Source: Agaribacillus aureus (lineage in GTDB: Bacteria; Bacteroidota; Bacteroidia; Cytophagales; Cyclobacteriaceae). From it: a stretch of 64,000 nucleotides of DNA. The notes under the pieces are model-generated. The model was not told the origin of the DNA, did not search any database, and saw only the letters and a program-made list of their open reading frames with translations. The stretch is from the NCBI GenBank assembly GCA_030442055.1, contig JAUJEB010000001.1, forward strand, positions 2,046,001 through 2,110,000, read 5' to 3'. Shown here in pieces: positions 53,139 through 63,243 of this stretch. The position numbers were made by a program, and so were the translations under genes. Positions within the stretch are counted from its first letter, which is position 1. Every line of letters begins with the position of its first letter.

Positions 53139-55454
53139 TTACTTCCTCCTTCTTTTGGCCAGCACAACCGTACCAAATGTTATTAATAACCCTGGCAGGA
53201 TAACAACCAAAATATTACGCATTATGCCAATCCCTGCAGCATCTATTGTAATGCAATTATCTTTCCCGGAAGGGTATTTGCTATTAACGGAAAATTCTTC
53301 ATTAGAAAGCCAGTGAAATAAATGAGCAATAAAATCACCTCTTCTATTTTGGGTATAGACATTGCTTCTCTTCCATTCACTGTTGCTCATAAAATCGGCA
53401 TCTCCAACGACCACAATCCGCTGTTCCTTATCCCTTACCTTTCTTTTGAGCGCCATGGCTATAGGCAGCTCACTTTTGAGCTGGCTGTCAAACGAGGTTA
53501 AAGTATACAAATGTTTCTGTCCACCTCCATTGAAATCATTAAATGTATTTTTATTTGTCACAATAAGTGGAATTGCTTCGAATGGGCTGGATGGATGGTG
53601 GGCCAAAGCCATGGCACCTGGCATAGAAACCGGACGATCCTTGTCTACATACCTTCTGTTATATCGATATTCCTGAGATAACATCAAAGCACTTTCAGGC
53701 ACCTTTCCCTGGATAAAATCAGGTAAAAAGTCCTTGCCTTTCTGCTTTAATTGTCCAGAGACAAACCCCACACCAAGTGGCACCATTAAGGAATCAAGGT
53801 AAGTACGATTTTCTGGTTCCGCCATTACCAACAGATTCCCCCCGCGATCAATGTATTCTTTAATTGTTTCTATTTCGTGCTTTGTAAACGCACTTTTGGG
53901 ATCGGCAATCACAAGGATACTAACCTCCTCCGGGATCTTGGATGCTTCCAAAGTAATTCTGGTGGCATCAAACCCTTTGTTAATTAACGATTTCCGACTG
54001 GATGCTCTGCCCGTGACAGCTGAGCGATAGTCCTGATCATTTTTAGCAAACGTACGCTCACCATGCCCACTTACAAATGCCACATTGGGAGGAGTTCTAA
54101 CCAAACGCTTTAGTGCCGCGGAAATTTCTTCCTGTTTGGGATAATGGCTTGTATCATCAAACATCCGCAGGAACGTCTTTTTACCATTGTATTCAATCAG
54201 TCTTACATATTGATTGCCCTCCGAGCTGAGATCAATTATCTTCCTTATTTCCTCGGGGGATAAAACTTCATCAAAATCAAGGCCGAATGAAGCCGCTACC
54301 TTTTGGGCCAATTCCTTTTCGCTTAATCCCATATTGTTTTTGTAGATATCCGGATTACTGGGTATAGTGTCGTAAAAATAGACGTATTCCATTTCCAGTT
54401 TGGGCAGAAAGCGTACATACTTTTCAAGATGTCGGAAATTTTGATTGTGATGTTTTGGTGTTCCGCTTCTCTTAACCAGTGCACTAAATATGTTTACATA
54501 AGAGGTGATCTTTATTGGGTGATCTTGAAATAAAGCAACTACTTCCTGACTTTCAGGTGTAAGTGTTTCACTTTTTATATTGGTCATATCATAATATACC
54601 GTAAGTGATGGTCTTGAAGTAATGTATCCAAATACAATGGTAATCGACAACACTACTCCATAGCCAAATAGTTTCGTTACCAAGGTCCATGAATATCTAC
54701 CGGATGATAATTTCAGAACTGTTAATGTAATAAATAAAAGTATGACAATGAGAAAATACAACACCACCTTGCTGCTGATCAGGCCACTAATCATCTGGTC
54801 AGCCCTTCCCGATATTGAAAGCCAATAGACAATTTCATTAATTACGGGCACACCTTGCCAAAGCTCTCCTATAAAATTGAGCAGGGTGATAACGGCAAAA
54901 GTACCAACGGCCGCCACCACCTGGTAAGATGTGAGGCCTGAAATAAATAGCCCAATGGCCGAATAAGCACAAATTAATAGGAACAACCCCATAATTCCGG
55001 AGAATACCAGCATATAATCCAGTGAGACAATCGAATAGGCGCCCGCCAGCATAAAAAGCCCCAACACTGCACATAGAATCAAACTATAAACAACCATGGC
55101 CAAGTATTTTCCTAATACAATCTGGCTGAAATTAACAGGGGAAGAGAGTAACAATTTGACGGAGCCACTACTGAATTCCCTGCTAATTAGCCCCATGGTG
55201 AGCAAGGGAATGTACAAATAAAAATTATTCTTCAGGAATGCAAATAAATTGTATTCACGATGACCACCTGAGAAAACTCTGGCAGTTAAATTATCAGTTT
55301 TAATACCTCGCTGTTGGAATCCCTCCAGGAGCTCAATTATCTCCGTAAACTTTATTCCGGCCTGTAAGACAAAAATAATCAGCACCAGCCAGGCAATGGG
55401 AGAATAGAATAAGATACTCAATTCAAGGCGCGCAATTCTATAGATAATCTTCAT
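53139..55454 (-). CDS. GldF-GldG fusion: ABC permease with GldG domain
   Basis: 771 residues. N-terminal ABC-2-type permease of about six helices (residues 1-235; SREFSSGSVKLLLSSPVNFS is the usual cytosolic block), then an extra helix near 265 and a GldG-type periplasmic domain (YYDMTNIKSETLTPESQEV, AFVSGHGE, YIDRGGNLLVMAEPEN, VVVGDADFMSNSEW), closing with a helix and a basic tail. Usually gldF and gldG are separate genes; here they are one. The ATPase gene is 12 bases upstream. In gliding Flavobacteria the complex supports motility, but many Bacteroidota carry stand-alone copies whose cargo is unknown. Confidence 0.85.
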   Translation of the reverse strand: MKIIYRIARLELSILFYSPIAWLVLIIFVLQAGIKFTEIIELLEGFQQRGIKTDNLTARVFSGGHREYNLFAFLKNNFYLYIPLLTMGLISREFSSGSVKLLLSSPVNFSQIVLGKYLAMVVYSLILCAVLGLFMLAGAYSIVSLDYMLVFSGIMGLFLLICAYSAIGLFISGLTSYQVVAAVGTFAVITLLNFIGELWQGVPVINEIVYWLSISGRADQMISGLISSKVVLYFLIVILLFITLTVLKLSSGRYSWTLVTKLFGYGVVLSITIVFGYITSRPSLTVYYDMTNIKSETLTPESQEVVALFQDHPIKITSYVNIFSALVKRSGTPKHHNQNFRHLEKYVRFLPKLEMEYVYFYDTIPSNPDIYKNNMGLSEKELAQKVAASFGLDFDEVLSPEEIRKIIDLSSEGNQYVRLIEYNGKKTFLRMFDDTSHYPKQEEISAALKRLVRTPPNVAFVSGHGERTFAKNDQDYRSAVTGRASSRKSLINKGFDATRITLEASKIPEEVSILVIADPKSAFTKHEIETIKEYIDRGGNLLVMAEPENRTYLDSLMVPLGVGFVSGQLKQKGKDFLPDFIQGKVPESALMLSQEYRYNRRYVDKDRPVSMPGAMALAHHPSSPFEAIPLIVTNKNTFNDFNGGGQKHLYTLTSFDSQLKSELPIAMALKRKVRDKEQRIVVVGDADFMSNSEWKRSNVYTQNRRGDFIAHLFHWLSNEEFSVNSKYPSGKDNCITIDAAGIGIMRNILVVILPGLLITFGTVVLAKRRRK

Positions 55455-55466
55455 TAATTTATTACT

Positions 55467-56402
55467 TTAAACTGGATTTGTCTGTAAATTTTCTTGTGAT
55501 AGTTTGGCAAAAATGTCGTCAAGAGAGTTTTTCTCTATGTAAATTTCTTTTAAGCGCCAGCCCTTTTCAACACTTTTCTTCACCAATATTTCTGAAATAG
55601 CCTTGTTATATTGCAAGCGAATGGTCCTTTCGTCCACCGGGCTCACCTTGGTCACACCGGGAATAGCATTTAGTTCTCCCAGCGAAGGGCACGTTTCAAA
55701 CGTCATGAGCAAAGTGTCCGGCTTCTGGTAATCATTGAATTCCCGCAGGCTACCTGAAAATACCAATCGGCCGCATTCCATCATTTTGATCTCGTCGCAA
55801 ATGGCTTGTACCTCCGATAGAATATGGGTAGATAAGATCACGGCCCTGTCTTTACCAATTTCCTTAATTAGTTTTCTTACCTCGGCAATCTGTACCGGAT
55901 CCAACCCATTGGTGGGTTCATCCAACACTACCAGCGTTGGATTATGAATAATTGCCTGTGCGATACCTACCCGTTGTTGATACCCCCCTGAAAGATTTCT
56001 CAATAGTCGTTGGCTATGATGACCTATGTCGCAGTAATCTTTTACTCGTTCCACAGCTGATTTGATCTCCTTAGGTTGCATCAATCGCAAGTGGGCACAA
56101 TGGAAAAGATACTCATCCACAGTTAGGTCTAAATGCAAAGGCGCCTTTTGTGGTAAAAAACCAATATATCTCCTGGCCTCGATTGGTTTTTGTCGTACAT
56201 TAATATCATTGATCCATACTTGTCCTTCCGTTTGGTTTAACACACCGCAAAGGATGTTCATGGTGGTCGATTTGCCAGCTCCGTTGGAACCCAATAGTCC
56301 CAAAATACCACGAGATTTAATTTCAAAGCTAACATCCTTTACTGCCCAATCTTTACCATACTTATGGTAAAGGTTTTCGACTTTTACAATATTTTCAAGC
56401 AT
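55467..56402 (-). CDS. GldA-type ABC transporter ATP-binding protein
   Basis: 311 residues. Walker A GLLGSNGAGKST (34-45), Q-loop, signature LSGGYQQRVGIAQA (about 137-150), Walker B LVVLDEPTNGLDP and a switch His (STHILSE). The C-terminal extension is as in GldA. Pairs with the GldF-GldG fusion. A hairpin separates it from the SusD gene, so it may have its own promoter. Confidence 0.9.
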   Translation of the reverse strand: MLENIVKVENLYHKYGKDWAVKDVSFEIKSRGILGLLGSNGAGKSTTMNILCGVLNQTEGQVWINDINVRQKPIEARRYIGFLPQKAPLHLDLTVDEYLFHCAHLRLMQPKEIKSAVERVKDYCDIGHHSQRLLRNLSGGYQQRVGIAQAIIHNPTLVVLDEPTNGLDPVQIAEVRKLIKEIGKDRAVILSTHILSEVQAICDEIKMMECGRLVFSGSLREFNDYQKPDTLLMTFETCPSLGELNAIPGVTKVSPVDERTIRLQYNKAISEILVKKSVEKGWRLKEIYIEKNSLDDIFAKLSQENLQTNPV

Positions 56403-56502
56403 TCGACTTTTTAAAATAGAAAAGAAACATCATCATAACAGATCCGGTCCGGCGATACCAACGATCTATGGCAGGCAGGCCCGGTTTGAAAAATAAACGC
56501 TG

Positions 56503-56537
56503 ACGCTACTCTCCTCTGTAGTTGAGAAGAGTAGCGT
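56503..56537 (-). terminator. Hairpin terminator of the susCD-like operon
   Basis: ACGCTACTCT (56503-56512) and AGAGTAGCGT (56528-56537) make a perfect 10-bp stem 30 bases after the SusD stop on the minus strand; a run of TTTATTTTT lies further downstream. Confidence 0.7.
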
Positions 56538-56566
56538 ATAGCAATAATTCTTATAATCCAGGAAAT

Positions 56567-57964
56567 TTAGTATCCCGGATTTTGCGTAAGATTTTGATTG
56601 ATATCAAGCTCATTTTGAGGTAATGGCAGTAATGCATCTGTAGATTCCCAACCTGTTTTGACCGCACTCAATACCGCATCGGTACGTCCGGTACGTTTCA
56701 GGTCAAACCAGCGATGGCCCCACTCCGTAAATAGTTCTACTCTACGTTCCTGTTCTATCGCTAGCAATAGACTGGATTGATTAATTGCTGGATTTGTATC
56801 CACCATCAACGGAAGCTCCGCCCGGTGACGAATTACATCCAAATCTGAGATGGCTTCAGACAATTTATTTTGCTGCGCTCTTGCTTCAGCTCTAATAAGG
56901 TATTGCTCCGCTAACCGGAGGACTATGGAATATTCAGATTCCGGATCATCATCAAGACTCTTATATTTGTAAGGAAAAATATAAGTATCTGATCCGCCAG
57001 TAACGGAACCCACCCAGCTGGTTTTACGCGCATCTCCTTCCTCAAAAGCGTTGAATAAATCTTCATTTAACACTACAAAGCGGGGAGCATCTACCACTAT
57101 AAAAGTGGAACCCTCATTTCCGTTATTATTGGTCTCCACAGGAAATAACTGCCAAATGGCCTCATAACTGTCAATCAGAAAAACTGAATTCAGATCGGTC
57201 AGGCCATATTGGGCTGTATTGTTAATAACCTCAGTAGCCTGTATTTCTGCATTAGCCCAATCCCCGGTATATGCATAAACTCTGGCCAGAAAGGCCGTAA
57301 TCACTCCCTTATTGGGACGTACCCGGCCAGATGACGGATAATCGTCATTTAGCAACGCTTTTGCCACAAGTAAATCATCAACAATGTTTTGATATACCTC
57401 CGAAGACACCATTCTGGAAGCAGTGGCGTTTACACGATAATCAGTCGTAGAAATATAAGGCACATCACCAAAAAGATTAACCAGATAAAAGTGGCTAAAG
57501 GCCCGGATAAACCTCGCTTCACCTTCCAGTTGGGCACTGACTTCCTGACTAACTCCTGATGAACCAAGCAACCCTTCTATAATTGCGTTTGCCCCATAAA
57601 TAATATTATAACAATTGTTCCAGGTAGTGCTTACTTCAGGAGTGATAGGGAGCACATTATTTAAAAAGAAAAACTCACTGGTGTTGCTAACTGGTATCAA
57701 CTCATCTGCAGTAAGCCCTTGTAGGAATGTGACACTATTTTGTCCACCACCAGCAAAACTGGATGTATTGTGTATTTCTGTGTACAAGTGAAGCATTGCG
57801 GAAGTGGCAGTTCCATCACTTTGGAATACGGACTCAGCTACGATTTCAGTTTCCGGAAGATCAATTTCCACAAATTCATCGCAGGCAATTGTCCCAATGA
57901 GAGCGAGCACTAGTAAATAGCTTTTTCTAAAGCGTTCAATATATTTGGTCAATATTAGTTTCAT
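56567..57964 (-). CDS. SusD/RagB-type outer-membrane binding lipoprotein
   Basis: 465 residues from the ATG at 57964; an earlier ATG overlaps the SusC gene and is disfavoured. Lipobox-like IGTIACDEF near the start. The helical SusD scaffold is clear (EARFIRAFSHFYLVNLFGDVP, RPNKGVITAFLARVYAYTGD, LRLAEQYLIRAEARAQQNK, FTEWGHRWFDLKRTG). Forms the lid of the SusC channel. Starts 13 bases after the SusC stop. Confidence 0.9.
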   Translation of the reverse strand: MKLILTKYIERFRKSYLLVLALIGTIACDEFVEIDLPETEIVAESVFQSDGTATSAMLHLYTEIHNTSSFAGGGQNSVTFLQGLTADELIPVSNTSEFFFLNNVLPITPEVSTTWNNCYNIIYGANAIIEGLLGSSGVSQEVSAQLEGEARFIRAFSHFYLVNLFGDVPYISTTDYRVNATASRMVSSEVYQNIVDDLLVAKALLNDDYPSSGRVRPNKGVITAFLARVYAYTGDWANAEIQATEVINNTAQYGLTDLNSVFLIDSYEAIWQLFPVETNNNGNEGSTFIVVDAPRFVVLNEDLFNAFEEGDARKTSWVGSVTGGSDTYIFPYKYKSLDDDPESEYSIVLRLAEQYLIRAEARAQQNKLSEAISDLDVIRHRAELPLMVDTNPAINQSSLLLAIEQERRVELFTEWGHRWFDLKRTGRTDAVLSAVKTGWESTDALLPLPQNELDINQNLTQNPGY

Positions 57965-57977
57965 GGTAGTGAAAAAT

Positions 57978-60900
57978 TTATAGGGTGAGTTGAATACCAA
58001 GCATAAAAACTCTTAAAGGCGGGAGCCGTTGTGGGGTTTGATTTTCAGGGTCCAGCCCCTCATAGTTAGTGATAGTAAGTAAATTTTGTCCCTGTAAGTA
58101 AATCCTGCCACTCACTCCGGGGATTAAATTCTCCCTTAAAAGATACGATAAAGAGAGATTCCGCAATCGGATAAATGAAGCATCTCCTATGGAAACATCA
58201 CTTGTCCGGTAATTAAGTAGCGCTGTTGATAAGGCCCGCCGGTCTGCTCCACGACCGGTAGAAAAACGTTGGATTTCAGCAATATCTCCTTCTCTTTGCC
58301 ACCTATCCAGAACAAATGATGGTTGATTAAGATTACCCCCAATTGTGGCTAAAAATCGGCGCAAATTAAACCCGGATTGTTTTACAAACTGAAAAAAGAA
58401 ATCCAATTGAAAATTGCGCCATTTAAGTGAATTATTGAGTCCACCAAAATAATCTTGCGTTATTTCTTTTACCGCTTCCCTATCGCCGCTCCTGGTAATC
58501 TCCCCATCTCCATCAAAGTCTTTAAACTGGAAAATTCCTGTTTCAGGATCGACACCTTCATATTGGAATACCTTCTCAATAAACAATGATTCACCCACTA
58601 CATATTCTGAAGCAAAGGTAGAGGTCTCAAGACCCGGAAAAGAGACTAACTCGTTACGGGGTATGGTTAGGTTAAAACCGGTGGTCCATTCAAATTGATT
58701 AGATTTAAAGTTAATAGTACTTAGTTCCAGTTCTAATCCTGTATTTTGAACAGTGGCCTCCAAATTTGCATTTAATGTATTGAACCCCGTGGTGGCTGGC
58801 ATTGGAATGCCCACCAACTGATTAGACGAGCGGTTGTGGTAATAGCTACCAGAAATAGAGATCTTGTCTTCCAAGAATCCGAGTTCAAGCCCCACTTCAA
58901 ACTTCTTGTTAACCTCCCAGGCAAAATCCGGATTGAATAAGCGGGTAGGCGCTAGCCCTGCCACCCCCTGATAACTGGCGGAATTTTGGTAGGTATCCAG
59001 GAATTCATAATTTCCGATCTGATCATTTCCCGTAGTACCATAACTGGTCCTCAGTTTACCAAAGCTTAAAAATGGCAAACCATTCTGAACAAAAGCCTCA
59101 TTTGAAAATATCCAGGCGGCCCCCACGGCACCAAAATTGGCAAACTGTTTACCCGGGCCAAAACGACTCGAACCATCCCTTCGACCTGTCAAATTAACAA
59201 TGTATCTGCCCTTCCAGTTATAGTTTACCCTGGCAAAAATAGCGTTATATTTATATTCAGATTTTTGAAAGTTACGAGGAATAAATCTTGATGCGGATGG
59301 GATATTGCCAATTAACGCATCGCTGGGAAAGCCTATTGCCATGTTGTCTTCAGCATCCCGTAACTGTCTCTGAAAAGTGGCGCCAACCTGAACTTCCAAT
59401 TTCCCCTGGTTTATTTCCTTTTTCCAACTAACCTGGGGTTCAACTATCCAGGTACGAAGGTTACCTCCCGATAAAAATGCGATCGCGTTAGCACTTGTAC
59501 GACCAAATGCGGGATCAAAGGCAGTTGATGGCATCTTGAGTAATTCATCCGACTGCATATTGGTCAACCCCAGATTGGTTTTAATTTGAAGCCCCGGAAC
59601 AATTTCATAGGCCAGTACGCCATTACTTATAAGTGTATGTGTTTTCCCCTCAAAAGTTCGCTCTAAATCAGACAAAGGATTGGTCCAGGTAGAATTCTCC
59701 CAATTCAGACTTCCATCCTCGTTATAAAGTGCCGGCGCATTGGGGGCCAGTTGAAAAGTCTTGTCAGTTAAATCCGATCGGGGTTGATTGTTGTTATCGG
59801 CCGTGTAACTTACAGAAAAACTGGCGGTGAGTTTGTTATCAGACGAAATGTGGTTCAATGCCATATGTCCCGTTCCTTTTAAATATCTGAAATCGCCTGG
59901 AAAAACATTAGTCTGTTTTTTGTATGTACCGCTAAATAAAAAGGTAGTGTTAGCATTACCACCTGAAAGGGAGATTTGTGCATTGGTGATATTGGCAGTG
60001 CCTCCAATCATCTCCTCCTGCCAGTCAGTAAAACGGTTTTCGTCCCAGTTTCCATTAAGGTCATGATCTCTGGAACCAGGTTCAATGCCATCATTGAAAA
60101 AAGCTTCATTCCTCATTTCCAGATATTGCTGCGTGTTCAACAGATCAAATCTATTAGCTACAGTCCCGATGCCAGATGAGACATCAATATCCAATTTCGT
60201 TTTCCCTGCTTTTCCTTTTTTGGTAGTAATCAATACTACCCCATTAGCACCCCTGGAACCATATATCGCTGTTGCATCCGCATCTTTCAGAATTTCAATG
60301 CTTTCTATATCTGCAGGATTAATGGCGGTTAACGGGTCACTGCCTATACCAGGTGTAAGAATTCCCCCACTTGTACTAGAGAAGGACAATGTTTGAAAAG
60401 AGAACGGAACGCCGTCGATCAAATATAATGGCCTATTTGCATCAAGCCCGCTATTGAACAAATTTCTCAGACTATTTTGTCCCCTGATTTGGATATTTAC
60501 AGCGCCACCGGGAGTTCCATTGGTTTGCTGAATATAAACTCCTGGAACTCTTCCTTGCAGTGCCTGCATGGGATTAGTAGTTTGTTGCTGCTCGATTTCA
60601 TTAGCGCTTACTTTAGCTATGTTTCCGGTCATTTCCCGCTTATCCACGCTCCAATAACCGGCATTGATAGTTACTCCTTGCAAGCTTGTGAGATCGGGAG
60701 AAAGTGAGATGTCGATAACCGCCCGACCATTGACTGACACTTCCTGTTGCAGATAGCCGATATAAGAAAATATCAGGATAGCGGATTCCTCATTTTGTAA
60801 TACTAATCTGTAATTTCCATCAATATCAGTGACAGTTCCCTGGTTGGTTCCTTTAACAAGAATGTTTGCGCCTGCCAGCGGTTCACCGGTTTCGTCTGTT

Positions 60901-61346
60901 ACTTTTCCATCTATGATCTTTTCAGATAATTTTTTCGGTTTTTTACCTCGTGGGTTTTCCAGCCCCGATGTACGCGGCATTTTCACATTAATGATGCCAT
61001 TTACCTGCTTAAATGCCAGCCCTGTTCTTGCAGCTATTTTTTCCAGAAAGAAAGCAACACTTTGATTGGTAGCATTAAGGCTAAGCCGATGATCTTTGGT
61101 GGCGGTCAAGGTTTCTTTCAGGTAAGAAAACCTGAATTCGGTTTTTGCCTCAATGGCATCCAGTATGGCTTTTACCTCCGCCTTTTCCAGGTGCAATGAG
61201 ATCATCACTTCTTTAATGTTTTTTGCCTGGGCATTGCCATCCTCCGCTAGCAATACACCTGCAAATGTGCCGCAACAAAAGATAACGGCAAAAAAGTTAA
61301 CAGACATAATTAGTATTACGTATTTAACATATAGGTTTAAATTCAT
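57978..61346 (-). CDS. SusC/RagA-type TonB-dependent receptor with STN signalling domain
   Basis: 1122 residues. Signal, then an STN domain (about 45-110), a carboxypeptidase-regulatory-like domain (DETGEPLAGANILVKGTNQG), a plug with NAGYWSVDKREMTGNIA and LYLIDGVPF, and a 22-strand barrel ending GIQLTL. The STN domain lets the receptor talk to FecR. Three hundred bases upstream on the same strand is the fecR-like gene, and the sigma factor beyond, so uptake is under substrate-sensing control. The ligand is unknown. Confidence 0.9.
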   Translation of the reverse strand: MNLNLYVKYVILIMSVNFFAVIFCCGTFAGVLLAEDGNAQAKNIKEVMISLHLEKAEVKAILDAIEAKTEFRFSYLKETLTATKDHRLSLNATNQSVAFFLEKIAARTGLAFKQVNGIINVKMPRTSGLENPRGKKPKKLSEKIIDGKVTDETGEPLAGANILVKGTNQGTVTDIDGNYRLVLQNEESAILIFSYIGYLQQEVSVNGRAVIDISLSPDLTSLQGVTINAGYWSVDKREMTGNIAKVSANEIEQQQTTNPMQALQGRVPGVYIQQTNGTPGGAVNIQIRGQNSLRNLFNSGLDANRPLYLIDGVPFSFQTLSFSSTSGGILTPGIGSDPLTAINPADIESIEILKDADATAIYGSRGANGVVLITTKKGKAGKTKLDIDVSSGIGTVANRFDLLNTQQYLEMRNEAFFNDGIEPGSRDHDLNGNWDENRFTDWQEEMIGGTANITNAQISLSGGNANTTFLFSGTYKKQTNVFPGDFRYLKGTGHMALNHISSDNKLTASFSVSYTADNNNQPRSDLTDKTFQLAPNAPALYNEDGSLNWENSTWTNPLSDLERTFEGKTHTLISNGVLAYEIVPGLQIKTNLGLTNMQSDELLKMPSTAFDPAFGRTSANAIAFLSGGNLRTWIVEPQVSWKKEINQGKLEVQVGATFQRQLRDAEDNMAIGFPSDALIGNIPSASRFIPRNFQKSEYKYNAIFARVNYNWKGRYIVNLTGRRDGSSRFGPGKQFANFGAVGAAWIFSNEAFVQNGLPFLSFGKLRTSYGTTGNDQIGNYEFLDTYQNSASYQGVAGLAPTRLFNPDFAWEVNKKFEVGLELGFLEDKISISGSYYHNRSSNQLVGIPMPATTGFNTLNANLEATVQNTGLELELSTINFKSNQFEWTTGFNLTIPRNELVSFPGLETSTFASEYVVGESLFIEKVFQYEGVDPETGIFQFKDFDGDGEITRSGDREAVKEITQDYFGGLNNSLKWRNFQLDFFFQFVKQSGFNLRRFLATIGGNLNQPSFVLDRWQREGDIAEIQRFSTGRGADRRALSTALLNYRTSDVSIGDASFIRLRNLSLSYLLRENLIPGVSGRIYLQGQNLLTITNYEGLDPENQTPQRLPPLRVFMLGIQLTL

Positions 61347-61525
61347 AACTTAGCATAATGATTTAATGAAACTTAGTTTTCGTTAGATTTTCGGGTTCTG
61401 CCAATCCGTTCGTCACATGGATTATTGGCAGGCCCTTTTCATATGTTCGGTATGGATTATAGGGTATATTGCATAGATTATGGTTTAGGTTTTATTTCAT
61501 TTTTTCTTTTTATATTTTCTATTGC

Positions 61526-62593
61526 TTAGCATCCTTCACCATGAATTGTCACCCCATCTTTGCTAAACTCGTAGTTGATATCCATTAAAAATTCAAAGCT
61601 TTTAAGGATCGACTCCAATGACTCGTTCTGATACTCGCCAATAATGATACAATCGTTTAGACGGGAGTCAATAGCAATATCGACCCCATACCATCTTTCC
61701 AGATCTTCCGCTACTTCTTCAAATCGCACCTCCGAAAACTTGAGCATTCCCTCTTTCCATGCTATGAAATCCGTTGCGTTAATAGCGCTTTTTTTCAGTA
61801 AATTACTGTCAACATGATAGATCGCCTGCTGATCAGGAAGGAGTGTTATTTCATTCTTCTCTCCCTTTGTATTTGGTGAGGCCCCCTCTTCGATCGGCAG
61901 ATTGGATTTAACCTTTACCTTGCCACTTACTACGGTGACTTCTATTGACTTGCGCTCAAATGCCTTGATGTTGAAGGAGGTTCCAAGTACTTCGGTTTTA
62001 ACATCCCCGGTCTTTACAATAAAGGGTTTTTGTTCATCCCTTGTCACCATAAAAAAGGCCTCTCCTTTCAATGTTACTTCCCGGGTATTTTGAAATTCCC
62101 TTGGGTAAATCAAAACACTCTCCGAATTCATTTGCACTGTTGTGCCATCCGATAGTGTTAATGTAATTTTCTGACCTCGTGCTGTTTCCTTTGTAAGCAA
62201 AGCGGCACTTACGGAATCAGATTGATTATCCAGATCCATTAAAAACCAGGCTAAAACCCCGGTTACCAGCACAATTACCGCCGCTTTTAGATATCCAGAC
62301 ATGGGAGGTCTTTTCTTTTTTTCTGCGATAAGCCTGTTTTCATGTTCAAATATCATGCTTAAGAGTTTCGATACATTCAATTGAGAATCGATACTCTCAT
62401 CACTTTCCGTCGTTCCGGAAAGCTCTTCCAATTCGGCAGGGCTTTTTAGTTTCCCTTCTTTCTCCCATCGTTCAATCAAAGTTCCTGCATCAGGCCTCCG
62501 CAGGAAGTCTATGACCGCGTCGTACTCTTCATCTGTATAGGAATTATCCCAATACTTCTGAATTAGCTGAATGATGTCATTTTGTTTATCCAT
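61526..62593 (-). CDS. FecR-type anti-sigma factor
   Basis: 355 residues: cytosolic part (1-105), one membrane helix (about 106-122), and a periplasmic FecR domain (ETARGQKITLTLSDGTTVQM, FPREFQ-type block, TSFNIKAFERKSIEVTVVSG) followed by a short STN-like end (DLERWYGVDIAIDSRL). It relays a signal from the SusC-type receptor to the ECF sigma factor encoded upstream. Confidence 0.9.
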   Translation of the reverse strand: MDKQNDIIQLIQKYWDNSYTDEEYDAVIDFLRRPDAGTLIERWEKEGKLKSPAELEELSGTTESDESIDSQLNVSKLLSMIFEHENRLIAEKKKRPPMSGYLKAAVIVLVTGVLAWFLMDLDNQSDSVSAALLTKETARGQKITLTLSDGTTVQMNSESVLIYPREFQNTREVTLKGEAFFMVTRDEQKPFIVKTGDVKTEVLGTSFNIKAFERKSIEVTVVSGKVKVKSNLPIEEGASPNTKGEKNEITLLPDQQAIYHVDSNLLKKSAINATDFIAWKEGMLKFSEVRFEEVAEDLERWYGVDIAIDSRLNDCIIIGEYQNESLESILKSFEFLMDINYEFSKDGVTIHGEGC

Positions 62594-63243
62594 TTTCCTT
62601 TATCCATAGTGGACTGGTTAGTTAGTCAATTATTTTCCCTCTGTTATGCTTGTTACACCATATGATCGCGTTACTCCCGGGTCAGATTGAATTTTTTTTC
62701 GAGGAAAATATGGCTTTGGAGAACAAGTAATTGGATAGCGACAAACCCTATCAGGCATAAAGGCATGTAAACCAATGATTTAGTAAAAAGGTATTTTTAT
62801 ATTACTACCACCCGATTAAAATTGGGATGATAGGTGGTTTCTAAAAAAAATATAAGCGTGAGCTTAGGATAGTTCAACCGGATTTGTTTGCCCTAAAACA
62901 GAAGAGGCATAATCCGGGAAAATCTCCTTAGTTTAAAGTGGTGCCACTTTTTTACATTATCCGAATTTACCCGGATGACCAAATTACCAAAAAATATTTA
63001 CAAACACACATCAAATCCTCTCCCGGGAGGGGCGGGGGTGGGTGAGTATCTTCGATAAAAATGTATTAAAATACCTATCGGAGCCGGACATCTCTGTACC
63101 CCTTCCGCCCAACATATTTCTGCAAAGCTGCTTATTCCCGCAAGGGCACCTTCCCCAGGGAAGGAGTTTAATGAAGGTGAATTTTTGTAAAATAACAAGG
63201 AAATGCAGATCAAGCTCTGGAAATTCCAGTATACCTAAGCCAT
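62594..63243. repeat. Region between sigma and FecR genes with dispersed repeat copy 3
   Basis: 62804-62896 matches the palindromic module at 46037-46140 (CCACCCGATTAAAATTGGGATG), and 62995-63196 matches the palindrome-ended unit with the tail AAAATAAC shared with copy 1. The whole composite of about 390 bases lies between two genes expected to work together. No gene is seen; open frames in it are shadows of the repeat. Confidence 0.7.
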
